Shown here: positions 17,237 through 27,011 of the stretch, piece by piece
Position numbering within the stretch: position 1 is the stretch's first letter
How the letters are laid out: each line of letters starts with the position of its first letter
Source of the DNA: Ruminococcaceae bacterium UBA6416
GTDB lineage: Bacteria; Bacillota; Clostridia; Oscillospirales; Acutalibacteraceae
Reading direction: 5' to 3'
NCBI GenBank assembly: GCA_002438505.1
Contig: DJPI01000076.1
Span: forward strand, 1-64,000
DNA length: 64,000 bases
Position numbers and translations under genes: made by a program
Notes under the pieces: model-generated
Told to the model about the DNA's origin: nothing
Databases searched by the model: none
What the model saw: the letters and a program-made list of their open reading frames with translations, nothing else

Positions 17237-20200
17237 TTATTTTCTGACAGCAATATTATCTTCTCCAAAAACAAATTCAAGCTCGGCATTGACCGGCTCA
17301 GAAAAATCCAGTGCACCGCAGTGCTCATATTTGCCGGTGCTTTCAAAATAGCAATACACAGGAAATGCTCCGGGAAAGATTTTTTTCAGCGTTTCAAGTT
17401 TTTGAAGCCGTCCATCGTCTTTATCCTTGACGCGGATGAAAACGCCTTCCCTCTTTTTCTTTTTAGGCGCATCTTCGCTCTGAATAATATTTTTGGGGTT
17501 CGGTTCAATGCTTTCGCAAATCACGGATGCTTCTCTGTCCTCACGCAAGCTGAGTCTGCCGCGGATGAGAACAACATTCCCATCCTGAATAAGAATCGCC
17601 TTTTCGGTATATAGCTTTGAAAAAACAATGCATTCTATTGTACCCGTTAAATCCTCAAGCTTTATGAAACACATTGCGGCATTGCTTTTTGTGACCTTCC
17701 TTTGAACGGATGCTATTGAGCCGAGAAGAAGAACGGGTGTGTTGTCTTTATACTTCGATGAATACTCCCCTGCCGATGAAAGGATTTCCGAAATTCTGTC
17801 AGCACCAATTTTCTTTGACAGCTCCTTATATTTTTCCATAGGGTGTCCGGAAAGATACAGCCCGGTAACCTCCTTTTCATATTCAAGGAGCGTTTCATAA
17901 TCAAATTCTTCCATCTTGGGCGCATAAAACTGCTCCGGCTGAGCAAATGATGAGTCAACATCAAAAAAGCCGATTTGTCCTGCAATATTTTTACGCTTGT
18001 CATCGTCAAGCTGAGTGATTACCGTTGGAAGAATGTGAATCATCTGATGCCTGTTCAGACCAAGTCCGTCCAATGCACCGCACTTAATAAGGCTTTCGAC
18101 TGCACGTCTGTTGAAATCCTTTCCATAAACACGGCGGCAAAATTCATCAAAACTCTTATAAGGCGAATTTCTGCGTTTTTCCGTGATTGTCCGAATGAAG
18201 CCTCTTCCAAGGTTCTTGACTGCGAGCAAGCCAAAGCGTATTGCTCCGCCGGAAACGGAAAAGCCCTCAGTGCTTTCATTGACATGAGGCGGAAGCACCT
18301 TAATTGAAAGGCGGCTGCATTCATCAATATATGCCGTAATTTTCCCGGTGCTGTCAAGCACACTCGTAAGCGTTGCCGCAAGCAGTTCACATGGGTAATG
18401 ACATTTCAGATACGCTGTTTGGTATGAAACAAAAGCATAAGCAGCTGCATGAGCTTTGTTAAACGCATACTTTGCAAAATTTGACATTTCATTAAACAAT
18501 TCGTTTGCGGTTTTCTCATCAATTCCGTTTGCAACCGCACCGCAGCAAAGGACGTTTCCGTTTTCATCCTTCAAGCCGTGAACGAAGTTCTCCCTCTCCT
18601 TTGCCATCACATCAACCTTTTTCTTGGACATCGCACGGCGAACGAGGTCGGCACGGCCATAGGAATAACCTGCAACCTTCCGGCAAATTTGCATAACCTG
18701 CTCCTGATAGACCATGCAGCCGTATGTGACCGAAAGAATATCTTTAACTTGCTCGCATTTATAGACGGTCTGCTCCGGATGGTGTCGGTTATTTATATAG
18801 GTATCAATGGAATCCGCCGGTCCGGGGCGATAGAGAGAAATAACGGCAATAAGGTCCTCAAGGCTTTGCGGCTTGAGCCGCGTAAGAACACTCCTCATTC
18901 CTGCGGATTCAAACTGAAAGACACCGTCCGTTTTTCCGCTTGAGAGCATTTCATAAGTGGCATTGTCGTTTATGTCAATCTTTTCCGCGGAAAAGTCCGG
19001 TTCTCTCTTGCGGATCATTTTGATTGTGTCATCAATGACGGTAAGAGTCCGCAAGCCGAGGAAGTCCATTTTTAAAAGGCCAAGCGCCTCAAGGTTTGTC
19101 ATTGTGAACTGAGTCACAACGCTTTCATCGTTAACCGCAAGCGGAACATAACTTGAAACCTTGTCCCTTGTTATAACAACTCCGGCCGCATGGGTTGAGG
19201 CGTGACGCGGCATACCCTCAACGCGTCGCGCCATGTCAATGAGTTCTTTAGTCTCCTCATTGCTTTCATAAAGTGCCTTAAGCTCGGGAGAAATTTTCAG
19301 CGCATGGTCAATGGTAATTTTAAGCTCATTCGGAATCTGCTTTGCAACGGAATCAACAGTCGGATACGGCAGACCGAGAACGCGGCCGACATCTCGAATT
19401 GCCGCACGAGCGGCAAGCGTTCCGAAGGTTACAATTTGGGCAACATGGTCATAGCCGTATTTCCGGATAACATAATCAATAACCTCCTGACGCCTGACAT
19501 AACAGAAATCAACATCAAAGTCCGGCATGCTGACTCTTTCCGGATTGAGAAACCGCTCAAACAGCAGATTATATTTCATCGGATCAATACCGGTTATGCC
19601 GATGCAGTAAGCGGCAAGGCTGGCTGCACCCGAACCCCTTCCGGGTCCGACCGGAATTTTTTTGCTTTTTGCATACTGAATAAAATCGTTGACAATGAGG
19701 TAATAGTCAACATAGCCCATCTCATTAATCACGGAGAGCTCATAGTTAAGCCTGTCAACATACTCCTGCGGCGGATTATCTCCGAAATGTGTGTACAAGC
19801 CATAAAAGCACTGCCGTTTAAAATACTCAAAATGATCCATTTGATTGGGGACTTCAAAATGCGGCAGTTTCGTTTTTCCGAATTCAAATTCAAGGTTACA
19901 CATATCGGCGATGACCTGCGTGTTTTCAAGCGCTTCGGGAACAGCCGAAAAAGCTTCACGCATCTCGTTTTCGCCTTTAAGATAAAACTCCTGTGTTTTA
20001 AATTCAAGGCCGGTTTCCTCTCCGACAATGTGGTTCGTTTGAATGCAGATTAAAACCTGCTGAACGGCGGAATCCTCTTTTTCAATGTAATGCGTATCGT
20101 TTGTTGCAACGAGCGGAATGCCCGTCTCTTTTGAAAGGCGAATGAGGTCATTAAAAATGAGCAGTTCTTCGCGCAGACCATGATTTTGAATTTCAATGTA

Positions 20201-20710
20201 GTAATTTCCTTGTCCAAAGACATCGTTATACCAAAGCGCCGTGTTTTTTGCGCCATCATAATCGCCTCTTAAAAGAGCACGCGGAACTTCTCCGGCAAGA
20301 CAGGCAGAAAGGGCAATCAAACCTTCATGGTGCTTTTCAATCAAATCACGGTCAATACGCGGCTTTGTATAAAAGCCCTCAGTCCAAGACTTGCTGACCA
20401 TTTCAATAAGATTTTTATAACCGGTTTCATTTTTGCAAAGCAATATGAGATGATATCTTTCGTTATCAAGGCCGTGAACCTTATCAAATCTTGTTCGCGC
20501 AGCAACATAACACTCACAGCCGATAATCGGCTTAATTCCGGCTTCCTTTGCCGCCTTGTAAAAATCAATCACACCATACATTACACCGTGGTCAGTGATT
20601 GCTGCGGCCGTCTGTCCTTTTGCTTTAACAGCGTCAACAAGCTCACCAATGCGGCACGCGCCGTCAAGAAGGCTATATTCGGTGTGAAGATGAAGATGAG
20701 TGAAAGCCAA
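17237..20710 (-). CDS. dnaE: DNA polymerase III subunit alpha (DnaE)
   Basis: Replicative DNA polymerase catalytic subunit, 1157 aa. N-terminal PHP domain with THLHLHTEYSLLDGACR; polymerase core with GPGRGSGAASLAAYC and the catalytic Asp pair in MPDFDVDF near residue 395; then helix-hairpin-helix and OB-fold regions (VLLLGSIASVQRKVT; LRGRL-like strand). Start: TTG 20710 gives MAFTHLHLHTEYS, the family N-terminus, and has AAAGGCGGG about nine bases upstream. ATG 20728 lies within that site but is the alternative (1163 aa). It follows rqcH by about 44 bases and precedes pfkA. Confidence 0.96.
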   Translation of the reverse strand: MAFTHLHLHTEYSLLDGACRIGELVDAVKAKGQTAAAITDHGVMYGVIDFYKAAKEAGIKPIIGCECYVAARTRFDKVHGLDNERYHLILLCKNETGYKNLIEMVSKSWTEGFYTKPRIDRDLIEKHHEGLIALSACLAGEVPRALLRGDYDGAKNTALWYNDVFGQGNYYIEIQNHGLREELLIFNDLIRLSKETGIPLVATNDTHYIEKEDSAVQQVLICIQTNHIVGEETGLEFKTQEFYLKGENEMREAFSAVPEALENTQVIADMCNLEFEFGKTKLPHFEVPNQMDHFEYFKRQCFYGLYTHFGDNPPQEYVDRLNYELSVINEMGYVDYYLIVNDFIQYAKSKKIPVGPGRGSGAASLAAYCIGITGIDPMKYNLLFERFLNPERVSMPDFDVDFCYVRRQEVIDYVIRKYGYDHVAQIVTFGTLAARAAIRDVGRVLGLPYPTVDSVAKQIPNELKITIDHALKISPELKALYESNEETKELIDMARRVEGMPRHASTHAAGVVITRDKVSSYVPLAVNDESVVTQFTMTNLEALGLLKMDFLGLRTLTVIDDTIKMIRKREPDFSAEKIDINDNATYEMLSSGKTDGVFQFESAGMRSVLTRLKPQSLEDLIAVISLYRPGPADSIDTYINNRHHPEQTVYKCEQVKDILSVTYGCMVYQEQVMQICRKVAGYSYGRADLVRRAMSKKKVDVMAKERENFVHGLKDENGNVLCCGAVANGIDEKTANELFNEMSNFAKYAFNKAHAAAYAFVSYQTAYLKCHYPCELLAATLTSVLDSTGKITAYIDECSRLSIKVLPPHVNESTEGFSVSGGAIRFGLLAVKNLGRGFIRTITEKRRNSPYKSFDEFCRRVYGKDFNRRAVESLIKCGALDGLGLNRHQMIHILPTVITQLDDDKRKNIAGQIGFFDVDSSFAQPEQFYAPKMEEFDYETLLEYEKEVTGLYLSGHPMEKYKELSKKIGADRISEILSSAGEYSSKYKDNTPVLLLGSIASVQRKVTKSNAAMCFIKLEDLTGTIECIVFSKLYTEKAILIQDGNVVLIRGRLSLREDREASVICESIEPNPKNIIQSEDAPKKKKREGVFIRVKDKDDGRLQKLETLKKIFPGAFPVYCYFESTGKYEHCGALDFSEPVNAELEFVFGEDNIAVRK

Positions 20711-20754
20711 ACGCTTCCCGCCTTTCATGCAACCGCAGGGCGGTTACTCGGTAT

Positions 20755-22506
20755 TTATTTTATAAAGAGTTTTTCGGCAAGTTTTTTGTCCGGATTGACT
20801 GTTATTGTGTAATACTCATGATATATTACTTTGCCCGGTTTTGCACCGACCGGTTTTTTCAGCGCCTTAACTCTTGTGTAATCAACAGGAACAAGGGATG
20901 ACTCGCTTGCCTTGCTGTTGCAAGCGGCAATAACAGCCGCTTCTTCAATCGCAGTGTCTGAAATCTCGCCGTTTTTGCTCTCGATTATCACATGGGAACC
21001 CGGAAAGCTTTGTGCATGAAGCCACATATCGCTTTTTGTGGCAGTTTTCAAAGAGAGGCTGTCGTTTTGAACATTGTTTCTTCCAACAAGTATTCTGTAG
21101 CCATCCGTTGAACAATACTCCAGCGGCGGCAAGGGCTTGAGATTTCTGCTTTTTGAACCGGTTTTGGACTTGAGATATCCTCCATCGGAAAGCTCAAGTC
21201 GAACGGCTGAAAGCTCGGCATCACTATCCGCTCTTGAAAGCTCATCAAGCACAGTTTCAAGATAAGCAAGCTCCGCCTCGCCCTGCTCAATGAGTTTTGT
21301 GAGCATAACCTCTGCGGTTTTTGCTTTCCGGTAGTCTTTGTAATATTTGTTGGCGTTTTCGGTCGGAGTCAAAGCCGGGTTAGAAGGTATGCGCATTGTT
21401 TTCATTCCGTCATAATAATTTTCAACTTCATAAAACGGGGCGCCTTTTTTCAATTTGTGTAAGTTTGCTGTAATGAGTTCACCGTTTATGCGCAGCGCTT
21501 CTCTGTCTGCACATTTTTTCAGCTCTTCCCGCTGAATGTTCAGCTTTCTTGCTGTTCGGTCAATGATATTGCCCAGCGTTTTAAATAGCTCCTGGCCTCT
21601 GTGAGTTATGCGGTTAATCCTGTCACGCTCAAAATAAAAATCATCCAAAAGCTGAGATGGGCTGTCATACTCACGCACCTCGAGCGCGCCGTTATATTGC
21701 CTGATATCAAGAAAGCACATATCCTTAGGCTTTGAGTTTGAGTCAAGGAGCATATATACTTTTTGCGGTGAATGAAGTTTTGATTTAATGCTTTCAATAA
21801 CAGCCTTAAGCTTTTCAATTTGTAAAGCCGAAAGTGAGCCAACAAAGCAATCATCTCCGGTGGCAGAAAAAGCAATTTCTCGCGCTGCAATCGGGGAAAC
21901 GCCCTGTAAATTGCCAAGCACGGCGGATGAAAGATATTTGTTCCTGTCTGCTGTTATTCTTTGAACAATTTCATCCGCTCCCGAGCTTTCAAGGCAAAGC
22001 TTGTCCTGCTTTGGCGGCAGCTTATATTCAATACCGGGCAAAATTTGGCGAACGGATGACGTTGAAATATCAACGCGCTTAGCGGCATCAATTACTCTTT
22101 TGTTCCCGTCAATCAGAATCAGATTGCTGTATTTACCCATTATTTCCACGCAAAGGGTCAGACGAACCCGGTCGCCGATTTCATTAGACGCATCAAAGTC
22201 AATAAAAACTACTCTGTCGAGCTCGTTTTGACGAACGTCAATAATCTTTGCGGCGGTCAAATGCTTTCTCAAAAGCATACAAAACATCGGTGGAACGGCC
22301 GGGCTTTGTATGCTGTGGGCAGTGAAATGAATCCGAGGACTGTCAGCTCTGACGCAGATTAAAAGGCGGTATGTTCCGCTCTTTCCGCGCAAAACAAGAA
22401 CAACTTCATCGCGGCTCGGCTGTTGAACCTTGTCAACGCGAAGGGAAAGTGCATTATCTTTAATTTCATCGCAAACTTTTGACAGAAATATTCCATCAAG
22501 TGCCAT
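20755..22506 (-). CDS. rqcH: NFACT family protein, ribosome quality control RqcH
   Basis: RqcH/Rqc2 homologue that binds stalled 50S-peptidyl-tRNA complexes and adds C-terminal alanine tails as a degradation signal; older annotation calls it fibronectin-binding protein. 583 aa: NFACT-N domain with MALDGIFLSKV and ELDRVVFIDFDAS (conserved Asp-Arg), a long coiled coil in the middle (about 270-420), and the C-terminal NFACT-R (DUF814) domain with RNNVQNDSLSLKTATKSDMW and HAQSFPGSHVII. Start ATG 22506 has AGGA ten bases upstream; the TTG two codons earlier is rejected. It follows the Nif3-like gene by 14 bases. Confidence 0.93.
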   Translation of the reverse strand: MALDGIFLSKVCDEIKDNALSLRVDKVQQPSRDEVVLVLRGKSGTYRLLICVRADSPRIHFTAHSIQSPAVPPMFCMLLRKHLTAAKIIDVRQNELDRVVFIDFDASNEIGDRVRLTLCVEIMGKYSNLILIDGNKRVIDAAKRVDISTSSVRQILPGIEYKLPPKQDKLCLESSGADEIVQRITADRNKYLSSAVLGNLQGVSPIAAREIAFSATGDDCFVGSLSALQIEKLKAVIESIKSKLHSPQKVYMLLDSNSKPKDMCFLDIRQYNGALEVREYDSPSQLLDDFYFERDRINRITHRGQELFKTLGNIIDRTARKLNIQREELKKCADREALRINGELITANLHKLKKGAPFYEVENYYDGMKTMRIPSNPALTPTENANKYYKDYRKAKTAEVMLTKLIEQGEAELAYLETVLDELSRADSDAELSAVRLELSDGGYLKSKTGSKSRNLKPLPPLEYCSTDGYRILVGRNNVQNDSLSLKTATKSDMWLHAQSFPGSHVIIESKNGEISDTAIEEAAVIAACNSKASESSLVPVDYTRVKALKKPVGAKPGKVIYHEYYTITVNPDKKLAEKLFIK

Positions 22507-22520
22507 TATCAATCAATCCT

Positions 22521-23285
22521 TTATCTGATAAATTTAACCGGATTGCTTTGAAACAACAGAGTGGTTTCAAGTTCGGGAAATTTCTCGTTAATTCTCCTGC
22601 GCAGTGAATCCATTGCCGGATACTCCGTTTCAAAATGACCGGCAGCAACAACTGTGATTCCTTTTTCCTTTGCGTCGAGCATCTCATGATGGCTGATATC
22701 TCCCGTAACATATGCATCCGCTCCGGCGGCAATCACATCGTCAATAAAGCTCATTCCGGCGCCACCGCAAACGGCAACGGTTGAAATCGACTTTCCGCCA
22801 TCAATAAAACGAGCGGTTGTTTGCAGCTTTCCGGCAACCATACGCGCAAACATTTCAGGACTGAATATTCTTGATGTTTTTCCGATTCTCACCATAGGGA
22901 CAGTACATTCGCCGCTTTCAACGCCGCTGCATTCCGTTAACGAAAGCAGTTCACAAAGAACATCGTTAACGCCGCCGTTCGCGCAGTCAAAACAGGTGTG
23001 AGCGGAAATTGCGTTTATACCGTTCTTTGCAAGCTCAAAAGCCATATTGCCGCCAAGAAAATTCTTTTGCGCTTTGAAAATTATCGGGTGGTGGGTAATA
23101 ATGAGAGTAGCATCTGAATTTTTTGCACCTTCAAGCGTTTCACTTGTCAAATCAAGGGCAAAACCGACTCTTTCAACCTCATCCTCCCCGTTTCCAACAA
23201 GAAGGCCGCAGTTATCCCAATCACACTTTGTGTCATATGGTGCAATTTCGTTAATATAATCGGAAATCATTTTAACGGTTACCAT
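22521..23285 (-). CDS. Nif3-like dinuclear metal-centre protein
   Basis: 254 aa of the Nif3/YqfO (DUF34) family. Metal-ligand motifs are visible: ITHHPIIF near residue 62, the acidic DWDNCGLLVG near 22, GDISHHE near 193 and AGHFETEYPA near 210. The function is not settled; GTP cyclohydrolase-like and metal-insertion roles have been proposed. Start ATG 23285 has GGAGG seven bases upstream inside trmK, and the two genes overlap by seven bases. The trmK-nif3 pair is conserved in Firmicutes. Confidence 0.92.
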   Translation of the reverse strand: MVTVKMISDYINEIAPYDTKCDWDNCGLLVGNGEDEVERVGFALDLTSETLEGAKNSDATLIITHHPIIFKAQKNFLGGNMAFELAKNGINAISAHTCFDCANGGVNDVLCELLSLTECSGVESGECTVPMVRIGKTSRIFSPEMFARMVAGKLQTTARFIDGGKSISTVAVCGGAGMSFIDDVIAAGADAYVTGDISHHEMLDAKEKGITVVAAGHFETEYPAMDSLRRRINEKFPELETTLLFQSNPVKFIR

Positions 23286-23977
23286 TTTGTATCCTCCGTA
23301 ATTCTTTTAAAGTCATCAATGATTGCGGCGAGTCTGAGCACCTCGTCCGGCTCGGTTGACGCGTTTTTCAATGCGTCGTGACGCTTCAAAAGACGGTCAA
23401 GCTGTTTTTGAAGATATATTTTTGACGCCTCGTCACTGTTTTTATTTAAAGTTCCGGTGTATATTTCAGCCGGAGTGTATTCCTTTTTCATTCCGCAATA
23501 TTGCGCGGCAATAACGCAGTAACAGTGCTTTGAATCAAAGCAGCATTTTTCGCCTATAATTTCAAAACCGTTTTCAAAAAGAAACCGGCGAACATCCTCC
23601 TGGTGACTCATCGGCTGAAGAATCAGACGGTATTTTTTATCAAAAACCCAGCAGACGCTCGAAAGTATTTCAGATATCAAAAGGCCGCCCATTCCGGCAA
23701 TAATAATGTCATCACAGGAGTCCTTATCAATTTTTTCAAGTCCGTCAGAGAGAACGGTTTGTATTTTGTCTGTGAGAGAAAATTGAGCAATCGTTTTTCC
23801 GGCGTTTTTGAGAGGCATTTCTCTCAAATCAGCAGCAATGGCTGACGGTGAAATCCCGTTTTGAAGAAGATAGACCGGTATATACGCATGATCGGTGCCG
23901 ATATCTGCAGCACGGGAGCCGCACCGGACAAATGACGCAACACAAAGCAGCCTCTTGTCAAGATTAATTTTTTCCAA
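23279..23977 (-). CDS. trmK: tRNA (adenine-22-N1)-methyltransferase TrmK
   Basis: SAM-dependent enzyme that methylates A22 of bacterial tRNAs; 232 aa, close to the usual length. Rossmann motif I ADIGTDHAYIPVYLL, acidic AADLREMP, and the catalytic-region DDIIIAGMGGLLISEIL are clear. The start is TTG 23977 with GGGGCGGG just upstream, giving MEKINLDKRLLCVASFV. The longer frame to 24034 runs through a terminator hairpin and is rejected. Coupled to the Nif3-like gene. Confidence 0.92.
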   Translation of the reverse strand: MEKINLDKRLLCVASFVRCGSRAADIGTDHAYIPVYLLQNGISPSAIAADLREMPLKNAGKTIAQFSLTDKIQTVLSDGLEKIDKDSCDDIIIAGMGGLLISEILSSVCWVFDKKYRLILQPMSHQEDVRRFLFENGFEIIGEKCCFDSKHCYCVIAAQYCGMKKEYTPAEIYTGTLNKNSDEASKIYLQKQLDRLLKRHDALKNASTEPDEVLRLAAIIDDFKRITEDTKW

Positions 23978-23993
23978 ATTCCCGCCCCTTTCA

Positions 23994-24027
23994 AAAAAAT
24001 CAGCCACCCCAAAAAGGCGGCTGACGA
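23994..24027 (-). terminator. intrinsic terminator after the DUF1858 gene
   Basis: TCAGCC and GGCTGA arms with additional inner CC/GG pairs, followed on the minus strand by seven T. Confidence 0.75.
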
Positions 24028-24075
24028 AAAGCAAATCAAGTAACCCGTTTCAATAAGTAAAACGCAGTCACATAA

Positions 24076-24279
24076 TTATTTGGAAGCAAGATATTCGTTG
24101 ACTCTTTTAACAAGCTCGTCAGCATCAACGCCATGAACAGCGCAGGCTTCCTCAACAGACTCACCCCTTGAGGCCGGGCAGCCGAGACAGTGCATTCCCA
24201 TTTCAAAGAAGAACATTGCAGTTCCTCTGTCAGCATCAAGGATATCGCCGATGAGCATATCTTTGGTAATTTTTTTCAT
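24076..24279 (-). CDS. DUF1858 redox disulfide protein
   Basis: 67 aa. Begins MKKITKDMLIGDILD, carries MGMHCLGCPASRGESVEEAC with a CxxC pair near residues 31-34, and ends in a helical tail. This is the DUF1858 / hybrid-cluster-protein-associated redox disulfide family, small proteins thought to work in redox or nitrosative-stress settings. No hybrid cluster protein gene is nearby. GAGAGG precedes the ATG. It lies 79 bases after the zinc-ribbon gene and is followed by a terminator. Confidence 0.9.
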   Translation of the reverse strand: MKKITKDMLIGDILDADRGTAMFFFEMGMHCLGCPASRGESVEEACAVHGVDADELVKRVNEYLASK

Positions 24280-24358
24280 AATTTCATGTCCTCTCAGTGG
24301 TTAACTTAATATCAGTTTTAACAAGAACCGCAATTTTATGCGATGAAATCACAGCTAA

Positions 24359-24847
24359 TTAAAGCATGAATTTTTTAATCATAACTCCGATAACAATGCA
24401 CATCTTGAAGCAAAGTCCGGTCATGAAGGTGTTGAGAATAGCAACGGCCTTTTCCTCGTTTCCTTCCTTTTTAGCCTTGGAATAGATAATAAGGCCAACA
24501 AGAACAAAAATGAATGAGAAGAACCTTGCTGCTCTTGAAGCGATTGCATATTTTGCAGCCTTTTCAGCCTTCTTGGCAGCTTTCATTTCAGCTTTAAGCT
24601 CCTTTTTGCTGCGCTGAGCGGCAACAGAAGCGGAAACCGGAGCGGCAGCAACGGGTTCGGCAGCAGGAGCTTCAACCGGCGCGGCCTCGGCGGCAGGTTC
24701 ATCGGCCGGAGCAGCCTCGGGCTGTGTATATACGTTGGCAGCAGGTGCGGCAGCATATGCAGGCTCCTTGGCTTCAACCTTTTGTCCGCAGATAAAGCAA
24801 AAATCAGAATTGTCGTCAATTTCATTTCCACAGAATTTACAAACCAT
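24359..24847 (-). CDS. zinc-ribbon membrane-anchored protein
   Basis: 162 aa. N-terminal double-CxxC zinc ribbon (CKFCGNEIDDNSDFCFICG), then about 60 residues rich in Ala, Pro and Glu, a Lys/Ala-rich helix (SKKELKAEMKAAKKAEKAAKYA) and two hydrophobic helices at the C-terminus. Probably a membrane protein with a cytoplasmic zinc ribbon on a flexible linker. The function is unknown. AGGGGG eight bases before ATG 24847 supports the start. It has its own consensus promoter, divergent from the ABC-F gene. Confidence 0.8.
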   Translation of the reverse strand: MVCKFCGNEIDDNSDFCFICGQKVEAKEPAYAAAPAANVYTQPEAAPADEPAAEAAPVEAPAAEPVAAAPVSASVAAQRSKKELKAEMKAAKKAEKAAKYAIASRAARFFSFIFVLVGLIIYSKAKKEGNEEKAVAILNTFMTGLCFKMCIVIGVMIKKFML

Positions 24848-24876
24848 GAGAAAATCCCCCTAATATTTTATAGCTC

Positions 24877-24905
24877 ATTATAACATTAACTTTTGCGTTT
24901 GACAA
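24877..24905 (-). promoter_or_regulatory. sigma-A promoter of the zinc-ribbon gene
   Basis: On the minus strand: TTGTCA (24900-24905), 17-base spacer, perfect TATAAT (24877-24882). Confidence 0.75.
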
Positions 24906-24967
24906 TAGAATTCACCAAATTATTTATCACAAAAGCGGCCAAATCGGATAAAAATAAGTAAAAATCC

Positions 24968-24996
24968 TTGAAACTTGACTTGTTTTACTGTAAAAT
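24968..24996 (+). promoter_or_regulatory. promoter of the ABC-F gene
   Basis: TTGAAA (24968-24973), 17-base spacer, TAAAAT (24991-24996), about 30 bases before the start codon. Confidence 0.55.
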
Positions 24997-25030
24997 ATCA
25001 ATAATTATGAAAAAAGCGATGTGAAAAAAA

Positions 25031-26944
25031 TTGGCTCTCATTTCAGCATTCAACCTCAGTCTTTCGTTTTCGGAAAGAGTAATATTTTCAAACGTATCGT
25101 TTGATGTTTACAAAAAGAATAAAATCGGCTTCATCGGTGTTAACGGCGCCGGAAAATCAACCCTTTTTAAAGTCATAACCGGTGAGCTTCAGCCGGACTC
25201 CGGCAGCATCTCTGTTTCCCGTGATGCCGTTGTCGGCTATATGGAGCAGCACGCCTGCTCCTCGAGCGGAAAAACAATGTTTGATGAGCTTCTCACGGTC
25301 TTTGAAGATGTTATCTCGGCTGAAAAAGAACTTGATGAAATTGCGCACATTCTGAATTCCGACCCCGAAAACAGAGATGAGCTCATTGCAAGACAGCAGT
25401 TTTTGCTTGAGCTTTTTGAAAGGCGCGGCGGATTGACCTTTAAAAGCCGTGCGCGCTCCGCATTAATCGGTCTTGGTTTCAACGAAACGGACTTCTCTCT
25501 GCCCTGTTCACTTCTGAGCGGCGGACAGCGTTCAAAGGTTTCGCTTGCAAAGCTGCTTTTGTCCGGCGCGGATCTTCTGCTGCTTGACGAGCCGACAAAC
25601 CACCTTGACATTGAAAGCGTCAGCTGGCTTGAAAACTGGCTTTCTGAGTTTTCCGGAAGTGCCATGGTTATTTCCCATGACAGATATTTTCTTGATAAGG
25701 TCACCAACCGCACTTTTGAGCTTGAAAACGGGAAGTTTTATTCCTGCGATGGCAACTATTCGCGCTATTCTGCGCTGAAAGCCGAACGCAGAAAAAGCGC
25801 TGAGCGCGAATATAACGCAAAAATGAAAGAGATCAACCGAATCAAAGGTATTATTGAGCAGCAGAAAACTTTCAGTCAGGAACGCAATTACATTACAATC
25901 GCTTCAAAACAAAAGTCGATTGACCGGATTCTTGACGGACTTCAAGAGCCTGAAAAAGAGCTTTCCTCAATCCATTTTTCTTTCAGCACGAGTCTCGCCA
26001 GCGGAAACGATGTTCTTGATTGTGAAAATGTTTCCAAGGAATTTGAAAACAAGCCGCTTTTCAAAAATGTTTCACTGCTTGTTGAGCGCGGTGAAAGGGT
26101 TTTCATAACAGGTGAAAACGGCTGCGGAAAATCAACACTTTTAAAAATGATACTCGGAAAGCTTCGCCGTGACAGTGGAAAAATCACTCTCGGAGCCAAC
26201 GTAAAAATCGGATATTTTGACCAGACGCTTGCTGAAATTTCATCAAATAAGACAGTGCTTGATGAAATTTGGGACGATTACAGAAGCATGACGGAAACGC
26301 GAATCAGAAGTGCGCTTGCCGCCTTCCTTTTCAGAGGTGATGATGTTTATAAAATCACCTCATCCCTTTCCGGAGGAGAAAAAGCAAGGCTTGCACTTTT
26401 GAAGCTTATGCTTTCAGGCGCAAACTTTCTTGTTCTTGATGAGCCGACAAACCACCTTGATATCAAGAGCCGAGAGGCGCTTGAAAGTTCATTTGACGGT
26501 TTTGACGGAACAATGCTTGTTGTTTCGCATGACAGATACTTCATCAACCGCCTTGCAACCCGGGTCGTTCGCCTTCACACAGATGGAATTGACAGCTATC
26601 CCGGCAATTATGATTATTATGTTGAGCACAAAATTGAGCGTAATATCAAACCGGTTCAAAAGAACGAGAAGCCGAAAGAAAACACATATAAAAAACAGAA
26701 AGAGCTTGAAAGTCTGAAAAGGCGGACAAGGGGACAAATTTCCCGCCTTGAAGCGGAAATTGACCGCCTTGACGGCGAGCTTGAAACGATTCAAAACGAG
26801 ATTTCCTCACCGGATAATGCATCGGATTATGAAAAAATTCTTTTGCTGACTGAAAGGCTCAATGAAACAACAAGCCGACAGGAAAAGCTGATGAGCGAAT
26901 GGCAAGAGCTGACGGAAACACTTGAAAAGCTCGAGAATGAATAA
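25031..26944 (+). CDS. ABC-F family ATPase (ribosome-associated)
   Basis: 637 aa with two ABC ATPase domains and no membrane segment, the ABC-F plan (EttA/Uup/YfmR group), whose members act on ribosomes in translation or antibiotic protection. Walker A GVNGAGKST and GENGCGKST; signatures LSGGQRSKVSLAKLLLSG and LSGGEKARLALLKLMLSG, each followed by LDEPTNHLDI; a charged interdomain linker (about 245-300); and a C-terminal Glu/Lys coiled coil (about 545-637), as in Uup. Start is TTG 25031; only a weak purine stretch precedes it, and no better in-frame start exists. Which subfamily it belongs to is not clear from motifs alone. Confidence 0.92.
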   Translation: MALISAFNLSLSFSERVIFSNVSFDVYKKNKIGFIGVNGAGKSTLFKVITGELQPDSGSISVSRDAVVGYMEQHACSSSGKTMFDELLTVFEDVISAEKELDEIAHILNSDPENRDELIARQQFLLELFERRGGLTFKSRARSALIGLGFNETDFSLPCSLLSGGQRSKVSLAKLLLSGADLLLLDEPTNHLDIESVSWLENWLSEFSGSAMVISHDRYFLDKVTNRTFELENGKFYSCDGNYSRYSALKAERRKSAEREYNAKMKEINRIKGIIEQQKTFSQERNYITIASKQKSIDRILDGLQEPEKELSSIHFSFSTSLASGNDVLDCENVSKEFENKPLFKNVSLLVERGERVFITGENGCGKSTLLKMILGKLRRDSGKITLGANVKIGYFDQTLAEISSNKTVLDEIWDDYRSMTETRIRSALAAFLFRGDDVYKITSSLSGGEKARLALLKLMLSGANFLVLDEPTNHLDIKSREALESSFDGFDGTMLVVSHDRYFINRLATRVVRLHTDGIDSYPGNYDYYVEHKIERNIKPVQKNEKPKENTYKKQKELESLKRRTRGQISRLEAEIDRLDGELETIQNEISSPDNASDYEKILLLTERLNETTSRQEKLMSEWQELTETLEKLENE

Positions 26945-26979
26945 AGCCTTAGTTTAAAATGTGCATCTAAAAATAATAA

Positions 26980-27010
26980 TGCCGATATGAGGTTCTCATA
27001 TCGGTATTGT
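26980..27010. terminator. bidirectional terminator between ABC-F and PHP genes
   Basis: CCGATATGAG (26982-26991) and CTCATATCGG (26995-27004) around GTT, with T-rich flanks on both strands. It serves both convergent genes. Confidence 0.75.
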
Positions 27011-27011
27011 C

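Noticed and set aside
19202..20053. 283-codon ORF on the plus strand
   Set aside because: Entirely antisense to dnaE, whose motifs are unmistakable; no ribosome-binding site or family features.
23978..24034. Longer N-terminus for trmK
   Set aside because: Runs through a strong terminator hairpin; the TTG at 23977 has a good ribosome-binding site and gives the family length.
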